Part shown: positions 10,835 through 22,441 of the stretch, piece after piece
Layout: each line of letters opens with the position of its first letter
How positions within the stretch are numbered: the first letter of the stretch is position 1
Assembly (NCBI RefSeq): GCF_000020585.3
Contig: NC_011138.3
Coordinates: 1,004,815-1,068,814, forward strand
Source: Alteromonas mediterranea DE
Lineage (GTDB): Bacteria; Pseudomonadota; Gammaproteobacteria; Enterobacterales; Alteromonadaceae
Direction of reading: 5' to 3'
Length of the DNA: 64,000 nucleotides
Translations under genes and position numbers: made by a program
The notes under the pieces: generated by a model
What the model was told of the DNA's origin: nothing
Seen by the model: only the letters and a program-made list of their open reading frames with translations
Databases searched by the model: none

Positions 10835-10894
10835 CTACCCGTGCAGTCTGGCTGCCATAAGGAGTAGAGATAGAAGAAGAAAACGAATACGCAT
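10835..10894 (-). CDS. leuL: leu operon leader peptide
   Basis: A 19-codon reading frame, MRIRFLLLSLLLMAARLHG, ending TAG. Seven of 19 residues are leucine, six of them in the block LLLSLLL, with two rare CTA codons. Its last sense codons (CTG CAC GGG) contain GCACGGG, the competing arm of the attenuator. A ribosome stalled at the Leu block leaves this arm free to open the terminator; a ribosome reaching the stop covers it and the terminator forms. The Shine-Dalgarno is weak (AAAGAAA). A longer minus-strand frame overlaps here but shows none of these signals. Confidence 0.9.
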   Translation of the reverse strand: MRIRFLLLSLLLMAARLHG

Positions 10895-10931
10895 TTGCTG
10901 TTGTTTCTTTGCTGACCAAGTTGATAGCGAC

Positions 10932-10959
10932 AATGTACCATGTGGCATGGAGAGGTCAA
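10932..10959 (-). promoter_or_regulatory. Probable leuLABCD promoter
   Basis: TTGACC (-35, 10954-10959) and TACATT (-10, 10932-10937) separated by 16 bp, about 40 bp upstream of the leader peptide start. Sigma70-like by inspection. The stretch from 10960 to 11184 is AT-rich and holds nothing else I recognise. Confidence 0.6.
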
Positions 10960-11184
10960 CCATTGTTTACGATAATGAGTATATTTTTCGCGTATAAAAG
11001 CTATCTTTTAATTATTTAGGATATTTATCCTAACCAGGATTTGAGTGAAAGGTGATTTTAAGGTAGAGAGCTTAGGGTCTTAGAGATTTTGTGGCTTTTT
11101 TCTCTTTAGGTAGGATGTTTCTACTAAAAAATATAAAATTTCGGTTTTCGGTGTTTTGAATTTTTATTCTCAATTAGTGCATAT

Positions 11185-11955
11185 TTATTGGTCTTTTGGA
11201 TTTAACGTGAAATTCTTCCAGTTTAATTGCGTCGACAAGCGCATTTCGCGAAGGGTTAATGCACGAGGTGAACGCTTTGACTTAAAGCTCCACGCGTGGC
11301 CACAGCATGCTGCGGTTACTATAGCCTTTGAAGGCCGCAGTAATATTTTACGCTCCACAGAAAGCGCCGTTGAAGCAGAGTCATCGTCTGGCTGTGTAGT
11401 GGAGTGAATACATTCACCTGTATTAGCAAACCATCCATTCTTGTTTAAATGTAGCTGCGTATTGTCTTGATTAACCATATCAATAGAATCGAGTTCAATG
11501 TGCGTACCTTCAATATTTAAAACTAGAACGGGGACAACAAGGCCGTACTTAGCATTTTTTCGATACCAGGACTCCCGTTTTTCTGAATCATCTAAATGAT
11601 TAATACCGGGGCATTTGGCCGATTGCTTGGCATACCAACTACCATTGTGTGTATCCACTCTTAGCGGCGATGGGTTAGATAAAGCCTCGTTATTTACCAT
11701 ATGTCGAGCAATGGCTTTAACGTGATAGGGCAGGCCGCCCATTCGACGCTTAAGTAAAGAGAGGTTCGTTATTTGACTGTGTGCGAGAGAGATAACTTCC
11801 CTTTCGTACAAGGCAGTACATATTTCATTAAATTGAGGATGGCTTCCACCTAGTTCACCAGCGTCACTAAAAAAGCCAACTTGAGTGTTGGTAGTAGAGT
11901 GGGAAAGTTCGTCGCCTGGAGCCATTAGGGTTATCAAATGCCTGTCTAGAGTCAT
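11185..11955 (-). CDS. Hypothetical protein, no recognised family
   Basis: A 256-aa protein that I do not recognise. It lacks a signal peptide and transmembrane helices. There are several Trp, Cys and His residues: GSWYAKQSAKCPGIN near the middle and AACCGHAWSFKSKRSP near the C terminus, the latter basic and ending MRLSTQLNWKNF. The reading frame is long and open against a gene-poor background between the leu operon and eno, and no competing frame is convincing. It is followed by AT-rich non-coding sequence. Single-gene unit; function unknown. Confidence 0.65.
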   Translation of the reverse strand: MTLDRHLITLMAPGDELSHSTTNTQVGFFSDAGELGGSHPQFNEICTALYEREVISLAHSQITNLSLLKRRMGGLPYHVKAIARHMVNNEALSNPSPLRVDTHNGSWYAKQSAKCPGINHLDDSEKRESWYRKNAKYGLVVPVLVLNIEGTHIELDSIDMVNQDNTQLHLNKNGWFANTGECIHSTTQPDDDSASTALSVERKILLRPSKAIVTAACCGHAWSFKSKRSPRALTLREMRLSTQLNWKNFTLNPKDQ

Positions 11956-12017
11956 TTAACACTACCAAGATTCAGCGCTTGATGCTACACGGTTTAATTA
12001 AACAGCGTGAAAAACAG

Positions 12018-12046
12018 ACAAAAAAAGCCGCTATATTAAGCGGCCT
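12018..12046 (-). terminator. Intrinsic terminator after eno
   Basis: On the minus strand GCCGCT-taatat-AGCGGC followed by a run of T, about 25 nt after the eno stop. It would end the pyrG-eno transcript. Confidence 0.88.
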
Positions 12047-12069
12047 TTCATCATTTTAACAGGGGTAAC

Positions 12070-13371
<1,302 letters not shown>

Positions 13372-13384
13372 TCAACAATGTAAT

Positions 13385-13409
13385 GGGGCGCAACGGGAGA
13401 GAGCGCCCC
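13385..13409. other. GC-rich hairpin between pyrG and eno
   Basis: GGGGCGC and GCGCCCC (7 bp) separated by 11 nt, in the 59-nt pyrG-eno gap. In the direction of these genes no T run follows, so it should not end transcription fully. It may protect mRNA ends or reduce read-through into eno. Confidence 0.5.
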
Positions 13410-13421
13410 TTTTATTAGAAA

Positions 13422-15098
<1,677 letters not shown>

Positions 15099-15189
15099 TT
15101 AGAACAAAACCAGCTACACTTTGGACGGGGCGATAGTATACGCAAATTCATGTGAGCAGACAATCAATTTGCCCACATGATGCGCAATT

Positions 15190-17799
15190 TTACGATTGAC
15201 TTAAGCGTTTAAGGGTGTAGATGAGGTCGAGCGCTTGGCGAGGAGATAGCTCATCGGGCGATAAGTTTTCAAGTGCTTCCACCACGGGGTGCGGTTTGTC
15301 TGGAAAAAGCATTTCTGCTTGTCCTTTCGCATTTGAACCGTTGTCAATTTTTCTGGAGGTGTTGCTTTGCGCTTGTGAAGTGTCACTGCCCCTTGATTCA
15401 TCACTGGTCATGACGTGTGATGATTCTAAAATAGCGAGCTTTTGCTGAGCGGCTTTAATCACAGGTTTTGGTACACCAGCAAGTTGCGCAACCTGTAAAC
15501 CAAAGCTCTTGTTCGCGGCGCCTTCAGATACGGTATGCATAAAGCGAATGGTGTCTTCAAACTCCATCGCATTAAGATGCACGTTCACAACGCCTGCTTG
15601 CGTTTCGGGTAGTTCGGTCAGCTCAAAATAGTGGGTCGCAAAAAGGGTGTAGGCGTTGAGTTGCTTCGCCAAGTAGCTCGCGCAAGCCCATGCCAGCGAT
15701 AAACCATCATAGGTGCTGGTACCACGGCCAATTTCATCCATTAACACCAGTGAGTTTTCAGTCGCGTTATTAAGAATATTTGCCGTTTCGGTCATTTCAA
15801 CCATGAAGGTTGAGCGGCCAGAGGCCAGGTCATCTGATGCGCCAATCCGGGTGAATATGCGATCCAGCTTGCCGATGTGGGCGTTTTCAGCAGGCACATA
15901 ACTGCCGATGCAGGCCAATAAAGCAATAAGCGCTGTTTGACGCATGTAGGTCGATTTACCGCCCATGTTTGGGCCGGTAATAACGAGCATACGGCGCTCA
16001 GTATCCAGTTGCAGTGGGTTGGCAATGAAGGGGTCTTTCATTACGTTCTCAACCACAGGGTGGCGACCGGCATCATAAGTAAGCGCACATTCTTGGCTCA
16101 ATTTTGGCCGATGCCAATCGAGCGATACCGCGCGTTCGGCAAAACAGCACAGCACGTCGAGCTTGGCAAGCGCTGCGGCGGTTTCAATTAACTTGTTGAG
16201 GTATGGCGCAAAATTGTCGAACAAGGCTTCATAAAGCTGTTTTTCAAGGGCAAGTGCAGCCCCTTGGCTACTTAGCACTTTGTCCTCGTGTTCTTTAAGC
16301 TCAGGCGTAATGTAACGTTCGGTGTTCTTAAGGGTCTGTCTTCGGATGTATTCGGCGGGGGCCAAAGCGCTGTTAGCACGACTAATTTCAATAAAAAACC
16401 CGTGCACTTTGTTATAGCCCACTTTCAATGTGGAAATGCCTGTGCGTTCACGCTCACGTTGCTCCATCGCATCTAAGTAGTCGGTAGCGCCTTGTGATAG
16501 CTTACGCAATTCATCCAGTTCAGCATTATAGCCTTCGGCAATTACGCCACCATCGCGTATAACAACTGGTGGGTTATCGATTATAGCGCTGTTTAACAGG
16601 GCTTGAAGCTCAGGGTAAGTGCCAATGGTTTCGCCAATACTTCTAATTTGTCCTGTGTCAAAACGGGCAAGAGCATCTTGCAAATCAGGCAGTGCATTAA
16701 ACGCATTTTTTAAACGTGCAAAATCCCGAGGGCGCGCCGAGCGAAGGGCTAAACGCGCCATAATACGCTCTATGTCGCCAATGTGTTTTAGCGCATTGCG
16801 GATATCTTCAGGATCGTCATTAATAAAGGTGTCTATTGCGTCTAAGCGGCTTTGGAGCTCATGCTGGTCGGTCAGCGGCGAGTGAATGATTCGCTGTAAC
16901 ATACGACTGCCCATGGCCGTGGTGGTAGTGTCCATTACGCTGAACAGGGTATTTTCCTGACCGCCAGACAAATTATGGGTAAGTTCCAGGTTTCTGCGCG
17001 TTGCGGCATCAAGCTGAACACGGCTGTCTTGCTGTTCAGTCTGAATGCGGCGAATGTGGGGCAGGGCAGTGCGCTGGGTATCTTTTACATATTGTAAAAC
17101 ACAACCTGCTGCGCCTAATCCTTTAGTGACGCCTTTTATACCAAAGCCATCTAATGTTTTAGTTTCAAACTGGGCGTTAAGCTGTTCATTTGCAGTATCT
17201 ACGTCGAATTCCCACTCGGGACGCCTGCGTAGCCCTTTGCGATTTTCAACAAGAGACAGGCTTTCAAAGCCTTCAGGGTAAAGTAACTCAGCCGGGTTAA
17301 TGCGCTGAATTTCAGCCAGTAAGCTTTCATCACTATCGCACTCGAACACCACAAAGCGACCGCTAGTTACATCTAATGTGGCTAACCCATAATGCATGCT
17401 ATGGCCGCACACAGCGGCAAGAATATTGTCGCGACGCTCTTCTAATAAAGCTTCGTCGGTTACAGTGCCCGGCGTAACAATGCGCTGTACGGCACGCTCA
17501 ACGGGGCCTTTGCTCGTCGCTGGGTCGCCAACTTGTTCACAAATGGCAACCGACTCCCCCATTTTTACTAAACGCGATAGGTAGCTTTCTACCGCATGAT
17601 AAGGCACGCCTGCCATGGGAATGGGCTCGCCACCCGATTTACCTCGCGCCGTAAGCGAAATGTCCAGTAATTCAGCAGCTTTTTTGGCATCGTCATAAAA
17701 TAACTCGTAAAAATCGCCCATGCGATAAAAAAGTAGAATATTCGGATGTTGCGCCTTTATGCTTAAATATTGGCGCATCATAGGAGTATGTGATTCCAA
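15190..17799 (-). CDS. mutS: DNA mismatch repair protein MutS
   Basis: Recognises mismatches and starts methyl-directed repair with MutL. Domains in order: mismatch-binding domain with the Phe-x-Glu element in [11 protein letters not shown], connector, clamp and the ATPase with Walker [26 protein letters not shown] and FATHYFEL. I start at the TTG at 17799, six nt after AGAGG, giving 869 aa (E. coli 853) and aligning [11 protein letters not shown] with the E. coli N terminus. An in-frame ATG at 17982 would add 61 residues with no family similarity and would overlap the 5' end of pncC on the other strand. Confidence 0.95.
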   Translation of the reverse strand: MESHTPMMRQYLSIKAQHPNILLFYRMGDFYELFYDDAKKAAELLDISLTARGKSGGEPIPMAGVPYHAVESYLSRLVKMGESVAICEQVGDPATSKGPVERAVQRIVTPGTVTDEALLEERRDNILAAVCGHSMHYGLATLDVTSGRFVVFECDSDESLLAEIQRINPAELLYPEGFESLSLVENRKGLRRRPEWEFDVDTANEQLNAQFETKTLDGFGIKGVTKGLGAAGCVLQYVKDTQRTALPHIRRIQTEQQDSRVQLDAATRRNLELTHNLSGGQENTLFSVMDTTTTAMGSRMLQRIIHSPLTDQHELQSRLDAIDTFINDDPEDIRNALKHIGDIERIMARLALRSARPRDFARLKNAFNALPDLQDALARFDTGQIRSIGETIGTYPELQALLNSAIIDNPPVVIRDGGVIAEGYNAELDELRKLSQGATDYLDAMEQRERERTGISTLKVGYNKVHGFFIEISRANSALAPAEYIRRQTLKNTERYITPELKEHEDKVLSSQGAALALEKQLYEALFDNFAPYLNKLIETAAALAKLDVLCCFAERAVSLDWHRPKLSQECALTYDAGRHPVVENVMKDPFIANPLQLDTERRMLVITGPNMGGKSTYMRQTALIALLACIGSYVPAENAHIGKLDRIFTRIGASDDLASGRSTFMVEMTETANILNNATENSLVLMDEIGRGTSTYDGLSLAWACASYLAKQLNAYTLFATHYFELTELPETQAGVVNVHLNAMEFEDTIRFMHTVSEGAANKSFGLQVAQLAGVPKPVIKAAQQKLAILESSHVMTSDESRGSDTSQAQSNTSRKIDNGSNAKGQAEMLFPDKPHPVVEALENLSPDELSPRQALDLIYTLKRLSQS

Positions 17800-17941
17800 A
17801 AAATGCCTCTGCGAATTTGTTGCTGGGTTTAATGCCTGTTGAAGGGAATAAATGATAAACTCACCCTCTTTAAGATCAAGCGCAGATCTTATGAATAACA
17901 GATCTGGTGAATAACAACAGGTGTAACTAGGTATCTCTAAA

Positions 17942-18481
17942 ATGAACGGGACATTTTCAACTGATTCGACAGTAAACGCCACCCCTTTAAGGCTTGATAG
18001 TGCATTATCTGCTCAAATTCAGGTATTGGGCGATGCACTTCGAGCAAAAGGTTGGAGTGTGTCTAGCGCAGAGTCCTGTACGGGCGGAGGTATAGCCTTT
18101 GCTTTTACCAGTGTATCGGGCAGCTCGGATTGGTTTAATCAATCATGGGTAACCTACTCAAACAGTGCTAAACAAAGCCGATTGGGCGTTACCGAGCAAA
18201 CGCTAGTAGAGTATGGCGCCGTATCTCAGCAAACGGTAAAAGAAATGGCGGACGGAGTACGCCGCAATAGTGGTGCGCAACTCGTTGTTACTGTAAGCGG
18301 GATTGCTGGCCCAAATGGTGGCAGTGAAGAAAAGCCGGTGGGTACTGTATGGTTCGGTTTTTTATGTGGCGAAAAAGCGGAACAAATTAAACAAGTATTT
18401 AGCGGTGACAGAGATGAAGTTCGCCATCACGCGATCGCTTTTGCTATTTCTCACTTAGTAAAATTGTTGAGTGAAAATTAA
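17942..18481 (+). CDS. pncC: Nicotinamide-nucleotide amidohydrolase PncC (CinA C-terminal family)
   Basis: Deamidates NMN to nicotinate mononucleotide in pyridine-nucleotide salvage. At 179 aa it is the stand-alone CinA C-terminal domain type (E. coli YgaD/PncC is about 165). Visible motifs: [12 protein letters not shown], the strand [31 protein letters not shown] and FSGDRDEVR. About 15 N-terminal residues extend beyond E. coli. It is divergent from mutS and upstream of recA, the common gammaproteobacterial order pncC-recA, but recA has its own promoter in the 120-nt gap. Confidence 0.93.
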   Translation: MNGTFSTDSTVNATPLRLDSALSAQIQVLGDALRAKGWSVSSAESCTGGGIAFAFTSVSGSSDWFNQSWVTYSNSAKQSRLGVTEQTLVEYGAVSQQTVKEMADGVRRNSGAQLVVTVSGIAGPNGGSEEKPVGTVWFGFLCGEKAEQIKQVFSGDRDEVRHHAIAFAISHLVKLLSEN

Positions 18482-18490
18482 AAATACGGG

Positions 18491-18518
18491 TTGAAACTGT
18501 ATGCTTGTACAGTATAGA
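18491..18518 (+). promoter_or_regulatory. recA promoter with LexA box (18497-18512)
   Basis: TTGAAA (-35, 18491-18496), 16 bp, TATAGA (-10, 18513-18518). The spacer is a perfect SOS box of the CTGT-N8-ACAG type, CTGTATGCTTGTACAG, at 18497-18512. LexA bound here would block RNA polymerase, the classic recA arrangement. Confidence 0.9.
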
Positions 18519-18601
18519 ATGTGATCATTATTTGATACCGTCATTAAATGAATAGGCGATGTCAAAACAGAATTTAACCGCAAATCCTTGAGGATACATA
18601 C

Positions 18602-19648
18602 GTGGACGATAACAAATCAAAAGCTTTAACCGCCGCAGTAGGCCAAATTGAAAAGCAATTTGGTAAAGGCGCTATCATGCGCTTAGGCGACAACCAAGCC
18701 ATGGATATTGAAGCAATTTCTACTGGCTCACTAACCATTGATATCGCTCTAGGCATAGGCGGTTTACCGTGTGGTCGTGTTGTAGAAATTTACGGCCCTG
18801 AATCATCAGGTAAAACCACGCTAACTCTTCAAGTTATCGCTGAAGCGCAGAAAAATGGTAAAACCTGTGCGTTCGTTGACGCTGAACACGCGCTAGACCC
18901 TGTATACGCCGAAAAGTTAGGCGTAAACATTGACGAGCTATTGGTATCCCAGCCTGACACTGGTGAGCAAGCGTTAGAAATTTGCGACATGTTAGTTCGC
19001 TCTGGTGCCGTAGACGTCGTTATTGTTGACTCGGTTGCTGCACTTACACCAAAAGCCGAAATTGAAGGTGACATGGGTGATTCTCACGTTGGTCTTCAGG
19101 CCCGCTTGATGTCACAGGCGCTGCGTAAGCTTACGGCAAACATTAAGCGTTCAAACACCCTTTGTATCTTCATTAACCAAATTCGTATGAAGATTGGTGT
19201 AATGTTTGGTAACCCAGAAACGACAACGGGTGGTAACGCGCTTAAGTTCTACTCTTCTGTTCGTCTAGACATTCGCCGTATTGGTGCAGTTAAAGAAGGC
19301 GATGAGGTAGTGGGTAACGAAACCCGCGTGAAGGTCGTGAAAAACAAGGTTGCGCCACCGTTCAAACAAGCTGAATTTATGATCCGCTACGGTGAAGGTA
19401 TCAGCAAAGAAGCAGAGCTTATTGACCTAGGTGTTAAGCAGAAGCTTGTTGATAAAGCCGGCGCTTGGTACAGCTATAAGGGTGACCGTATTGGTCAAGG
19501 TAAAGCAAACGTAATGAAGTACCTTAAGGAACACCCAGAGACAGCAAACGAGATCGAAACGAAGATCCGCCAAGAACTATTGCTTTCTAAAACAGTAAAG
19601 GCAGAAGAAGCATTGCCGCAGGGTGAAGACGACGTACTTCCTGAGTAA
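18602..19648 (+). CDS. recA: Recombinase RecA
   Basis: DNA-dependent ATPase for strand exchange and co-protease for LexA in the SOS response. 348 aa. The GTG at 18602 is the start: it follows TTGAGGA and aligns with the family N terminus. Motifs: [14 protein letters not shown], Walker [10 protein letters not shown], Walker [13 protein letters not shown], loop 2 [17 protein letters not shown] and [15 protein letters not shown]. The C-terminal acidic tail is present ([14 protein letters not shown]). SOS-regulated by the LexA box upstream. No recX follows; a terminator and natA come next. Confidence 0.99.
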   Translation: MDDNKSKALTAAVGQIEKQFGKGAIMRLGDNQAMDIEAISTGSLTIDIALGIGGLPCGRVVEIYGPESSGKTTLTLQVIAEAQKNGKTCAFVDAEHALDPVYAEKLGVNIDELLVSQPDTGEQALEICDMLVRSGAVDVVIVDSVAALTPKAEIEGDMGDSHVGLQARLMSQALRKLTANIKRSNTLCIFINQIRMKIGVMFGNPETTTGGNALKFYSSVRLDIRRIGAVKEGDEVVGNETRVKVVKNKVAPPFKQAEFMIRYGEGISKEAELIDLGVKQKLVDKAGAWYSYKGDRIGQGKANVMKYLKEHPETANEIETKIRQELLLSKTVKAEEALPQGEDDVLPE

Positions 19649-19670
19649 AATTAACGCTTCATAGCGATTA

Positions 19671-19697
19671 AAAACCCACCCTTTGGTGGGTTTTTTT
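19671..19697 (+). terminator. Intrinsic terminator after recA
   Basis: CCCACC-cttt-GGTGGG flanked by AAAA and TTTTTTT, 25 nt after the recA stop. The remainder of the 19649-19952 gap holds no further feature that I recognise apart from the region that must carry the natA promoter. Confidence 0.93.
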
Positions 19698-19952
19698 GTA
19701 TCTGCATTTTATACCTTCGACAATACATATTTATTAACACTTCTTGGTAACCTAGAACTTGTACAAAAAATAAAAACAGGGAATGCTGTAATAAAGTACG
19801 ATAAGCGAAGACTACAAAGAAAGGTTGGCTTTTGGGGTATTTCCAAGGTTCAACGTTTGAGAATATAAATAAGGAAAATTTGTGGCTATAGCAAATAATG
19901 CCTTGAACAACGATTAATATTGAGAACAGCTTACATCAAGAGGGAAAAGGGA

Positions 19953-20774
19953 ATGATTGAAATATCAGGTCTCGCTAAACGCTTTACGGTGGAAAACCCG
20001 AAAAAGCTTAGCGAACAAGAGAAGAAGGACCCGCGTTTAAAAGGGCGTTATTTTCAGTCAGTAAGGGATGTGTCTTTTACTTGCGAAAAAGGTCAGGTTC
20101 TGGGACTGCTAGGGCCTAACGGCGCAGGTAAAACCACTACATTGCGTATGCTTTCAACAGCGCTTAAACCCGACAGCGGTAAAGTGCTCATAGGTGGCGA
20201 GGACGTACTTTCTAACCCAAACATTGCGCGAAAAAAGATTGGTTTTCTTTCCAGTTCAACAGGTCTATACGGCCGTTTAAGTGGGCGTGAAAATATTAGC
20301 TACTTCGGTGAGCTACACGGCATTTCAAAAAATGTGATTAATGCACGTATTGAAGAGTTAGCTGACTTGCTCGATATGCAAACCTTCCTTGATAGAAGAG
20401 CGGAGAATTTTTCATCAGGCATGAAACAAAAAGTGTCGATTGCCCGCGCTGTTATTCACGAGCCAGAACTGGTGGTACTTGATGAACCTACAACCGGCCT
20501 TGATATTATGGCAACCAGTACCGTTATGGAATTTATCCAACGCCTTAAGGATAAAGGTACCCCGGTTATTTTCTCTACTCACCATCTTGATGAGGTGCAA
20601 ACCCTTTGCGACAAGGTGACCGTGATTAACCAAGGGGAAACCGTATTTAACGATTCGCTTGCCGCTTTTAGTGCTTTGTCTGGCAATGAAGGGGCCAGCG
20701 GTCAGATGCACAAGAGCTTTCTAAAAACACTATCAATGGATACTGAGGAGACGGGCAATGTGGTTAATCTTTAA
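19953..20774 (+). CDS. natA: NatA-type ABC transporter ATP-binding protein
   Basis: ATPase of an ABC-2 exporter in the NatA (Na+ efflux) class, 273 aa from the ATG at 19953, which has AGGGAAAAGGG in front. A TTG at 19920 is in frame but lacks such a site. Motifs: Walker A GPNGAGKTT, the Q-loop region near GFLSSSTGLYGRLSGREN, signature FSSGMKQK, Walker B LVVLDEPTTGLD and the switch His in FSTHHLDE. It overlaps natB by 17 nt, so the two are one operon. Substrate is inferred from family only; Na+ or another cation or drug is possible. Confidence 0.88.
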   Translation: MIEISGLAKRFTVENPKKLSEQEKKDPRLKGRYFQSVRDVSFTCEKGQVLGLLGPNGAGKTTTLRMLSTALKPDSGKVLIGGEDVLSNPNIARKKIGFLSSSTGLYGRLSGRENISYFGELHGISKNVINARIEELADLLDMQTFLDRRAENFSSGMKQKVSIARAVIHEPELVVLDEPTTGLDIMATSTVMEFIQRLKDKGTPVIFSTHHLDEVQTLCDKVTVINQGETVFNDSLAAFSALSGNEGASGQMHKSFLKTLSMDTEETGNVVNL

Positions 20775-21954
20775 AAAGGAATTCAAAGAGCTATTGCGCG
20801 ATAAGAAAACCATCATCTTTATGATTGGTTTACCGCTTCTACTGTTCCCAGCCATTTTTGGTGTCGCATTCTTTTTTATGAGTTCAGCGGCAGATAAAGC
20901 AGAAAACGAAGTATTAAAATACGCTATCGTTGGCGAAGCCTACGCGCCAGCAATTGTACAATCTTTTAACGACGCGTCTGATAAGTTTGAACCGGTCGCG
21001 ATTGGCGATGAAACGGATTATGCCAAACTCATTAAAAACGAAACGTTAGACTTTGTGTTGGTTATACCAGAAAGTTTCGATAGTGATGTATTAAATTCAG
21101 GGCAACATAAGATTCAGCTTTATTTAAACGATGCAGGCCTTAACAAAGTTATGGGGCGTGTATCTGACATCATTGATGAATATACCGATGCTTTCCAACA
21201 GACCGCTTTTGCGCAGCTTAATCTAGATGAAACTCAGCAAGAGGCTTTGTTGAAGCCAATCAAGATAGAAAAGCAAAATGTGGCGGATGATCGTGAAGTA
21301 TGGGGTGAACGCTTAGGCGGTATGCTGCCGTACTTCATCTTTATTTTGTGTTTACAGGGTGCGATGGCACCAGCAGCAGATTTAGGTGCAGGAGAAAAAG
21401 AGCGCGGTACCCTAGAGACCCTGCTTATATCGCCAATGGATCGTCACAAGTTGGTATTGGGCAAGTTCTTTACGGTTGCCACCGCAGGTATTGTTACTGC
21501 GCTAATAACGGTATCTTCCATGGCCATATGGGGCTTGGTATTATCCCAAGGTATGGCAGTGGAATTTGTAGTAGAAATAATGTCTATGATTGGTCTAGTC
21601 GACTTTTTACTTATCTTCTTAATGTTGGTCCCGGTTGTGGCAGTGTTCGCAGCAGTATTACTGTCTCTTTCTATCTACGCTCGCTCGTTTAAAGAAGCGC
21701 AAAGCTATATGGGGTCGCTCATAATGGTAGTCATCTTCCCTGTTATTATTGCCATGATGCCTGGTGTAGAGTTGAAAGGTGGCTGGGTATGGGTTCCGCT
21801 GACTAACGTAGCACTGGCGATGAAAGAACTGTTCAAGGGGACTATGGATTACTTCGCCCTGTTCGGAATTTTCACTTCTACAGCGGTTATTGCAACCGGG
21901 CTTATCTTCTTCTGCATACACTGGTTTAATAAAGAAAAAGTGTTGTTTAGATAA
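20758..21954 (+). CDS. natB: NatB-type ABC-2 transporter permease
   Basis: Membrane partner of the preceding ATPase, 398 aa. One helix near residues 20-42 (TIIFMIGLPLLLFPAIFGVAF), a large extracytoplasmic domain of about 150 residues, then a block of five or six helices in the C-terminal half with the ABC-2 motif EKERGTLETLLISPM. The opening WLIFKKEFKELLRDKKTI is typical of NatB/YhaP permeases. A weak-tailed hairpin follows at 21985-22010. Confidence 0.88.
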   Translation: MWLIFKKEFKELLRDKKTIIFMIGLPLLLFPAIFGVAFFFMSSAADKAENEVLKYAIVGEAYAPAIVQSFNDASDKFEPVAIGDETDYAKLIKNETLDFVLVIPESFDSDVLNSGQHKIQLYLNDAGLNKVMGRVSDIIDEYTDAFQQTAFAQLNLDETQQEALLKPIKIEKQNVADDREVWGERLGGMLPYFIFILCLQGAMAPAADLGAGEKERGTLETLLISPMDRHKLVLGKFFTVATAGIVTALITVSSMAIWGLVLSQGMAVEFVVEIMSMIGLVDFLLIFLMLVPVVAVFAAVLLSLSIYARSFKEAQSYMGSLIMVVIFPVIIAMMPGVELKGGWVWVPLTNVALAMKELFKGTMDYFALFGIFTSTAVIATGLIFFCIHWFNKEKVLFR

Positions 21955-21984
21955 GTAAGGGCTGCAGTTATTACACTCATTTAA

Positions 21985-22010
21985 AAATAGCCCGTAATAG
22001 CGGGCTATTT
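21985..22010. terminator. Probable terminator between natB and the FlhB-like gene
   Basis: AAATAGCCCG-taatag-CGGGCTATTT, a 10-bp perfect stem 31 nt after natB. The T run is short on both strands. It could serve natB and the convergent FliK/FlhB-like operon. Confidence 0.7.
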
Positions 22011-22108
22011 AGTTACAATAGATAAAAAGCCCGACTAAGCGTTTTTTACTTTCTCTTTGCTAACGCTTGGATAGAGCTGCAGGGAAAGACATAGGCAGTA
22101 TTTCTGCC

Positions 22109-22441
22109 CTAAACCTCAAAATCAACACGTTTGATAATACCTTCCCAGCCAGGCGGTATCTTGCCTTGCAATACATAAGAATAAGCAAGGAGTTCAGCAA
22201 TAACAAAATACAGTGACTCAGGGATATCTTGACCTACATCGAGAGTGGCCAACACTTCACTTAAATACGGGTCTTCGTGGATTAAAATGCCCGTTTCTTC
22301 AGCCATGGCGATAATCGCTTCGGCTAAGTCTCCATAGCCTTTGGACACGACCTTCGGTGTGTTTTTCTTATCGCCACCTTCATATTTTAATCCAATTGCC
22401 CGTTTCGCCTTTCTCGTGTCGCTCATCGATGCACTTCTCAT
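22109..22441 (-). CDS. Stand-alone FlhB C-terminal-like protein
   Basis: A 110-aa protein matching only the cytoplasmic C-terminal half of FlhB/YscU export-gate proteins: RAIGLKYEGG, TPKVVSKGYGDLA, ETGILIHEDPYLSEVLATLDVGQDIPESLY. In full FlhB this part follows the self-cleaving NPTH motif; here the protein begins right after where NPTH would lie, so there is no cleavage site and no membrane domain. The ATG overlaps the stop of the FliK-like gene (ATGA), so the two are coupled. FlhB-C and the FliK C terminus interact in flagellar hook-length control, but no other flagellar genes are present. Role unknown. Confidence 0.85.
   Translation of the reverse strand: MRSASMSDTRKAKRAIGLKYEGGDKKNTPKVVSKGYGDLAEAIIAMAEETGILIHEDPYLSEVLATLDVGQDIPESLYFVIAELLAYSYVLQGKIPPGWEGIIKRVDFEV

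Noticed and set aside
10777..10959. 60-codon minus-strand frame over the leu leader
   Set aside because: Runs through the attenuator in another frame and lacks a Leu block; the 19-codon frame fits the mechanism.
17800..17982. N-terminal extension of mutS
   Set aside because: No similarity to MutS and antisense to pncC; better start at 17799.
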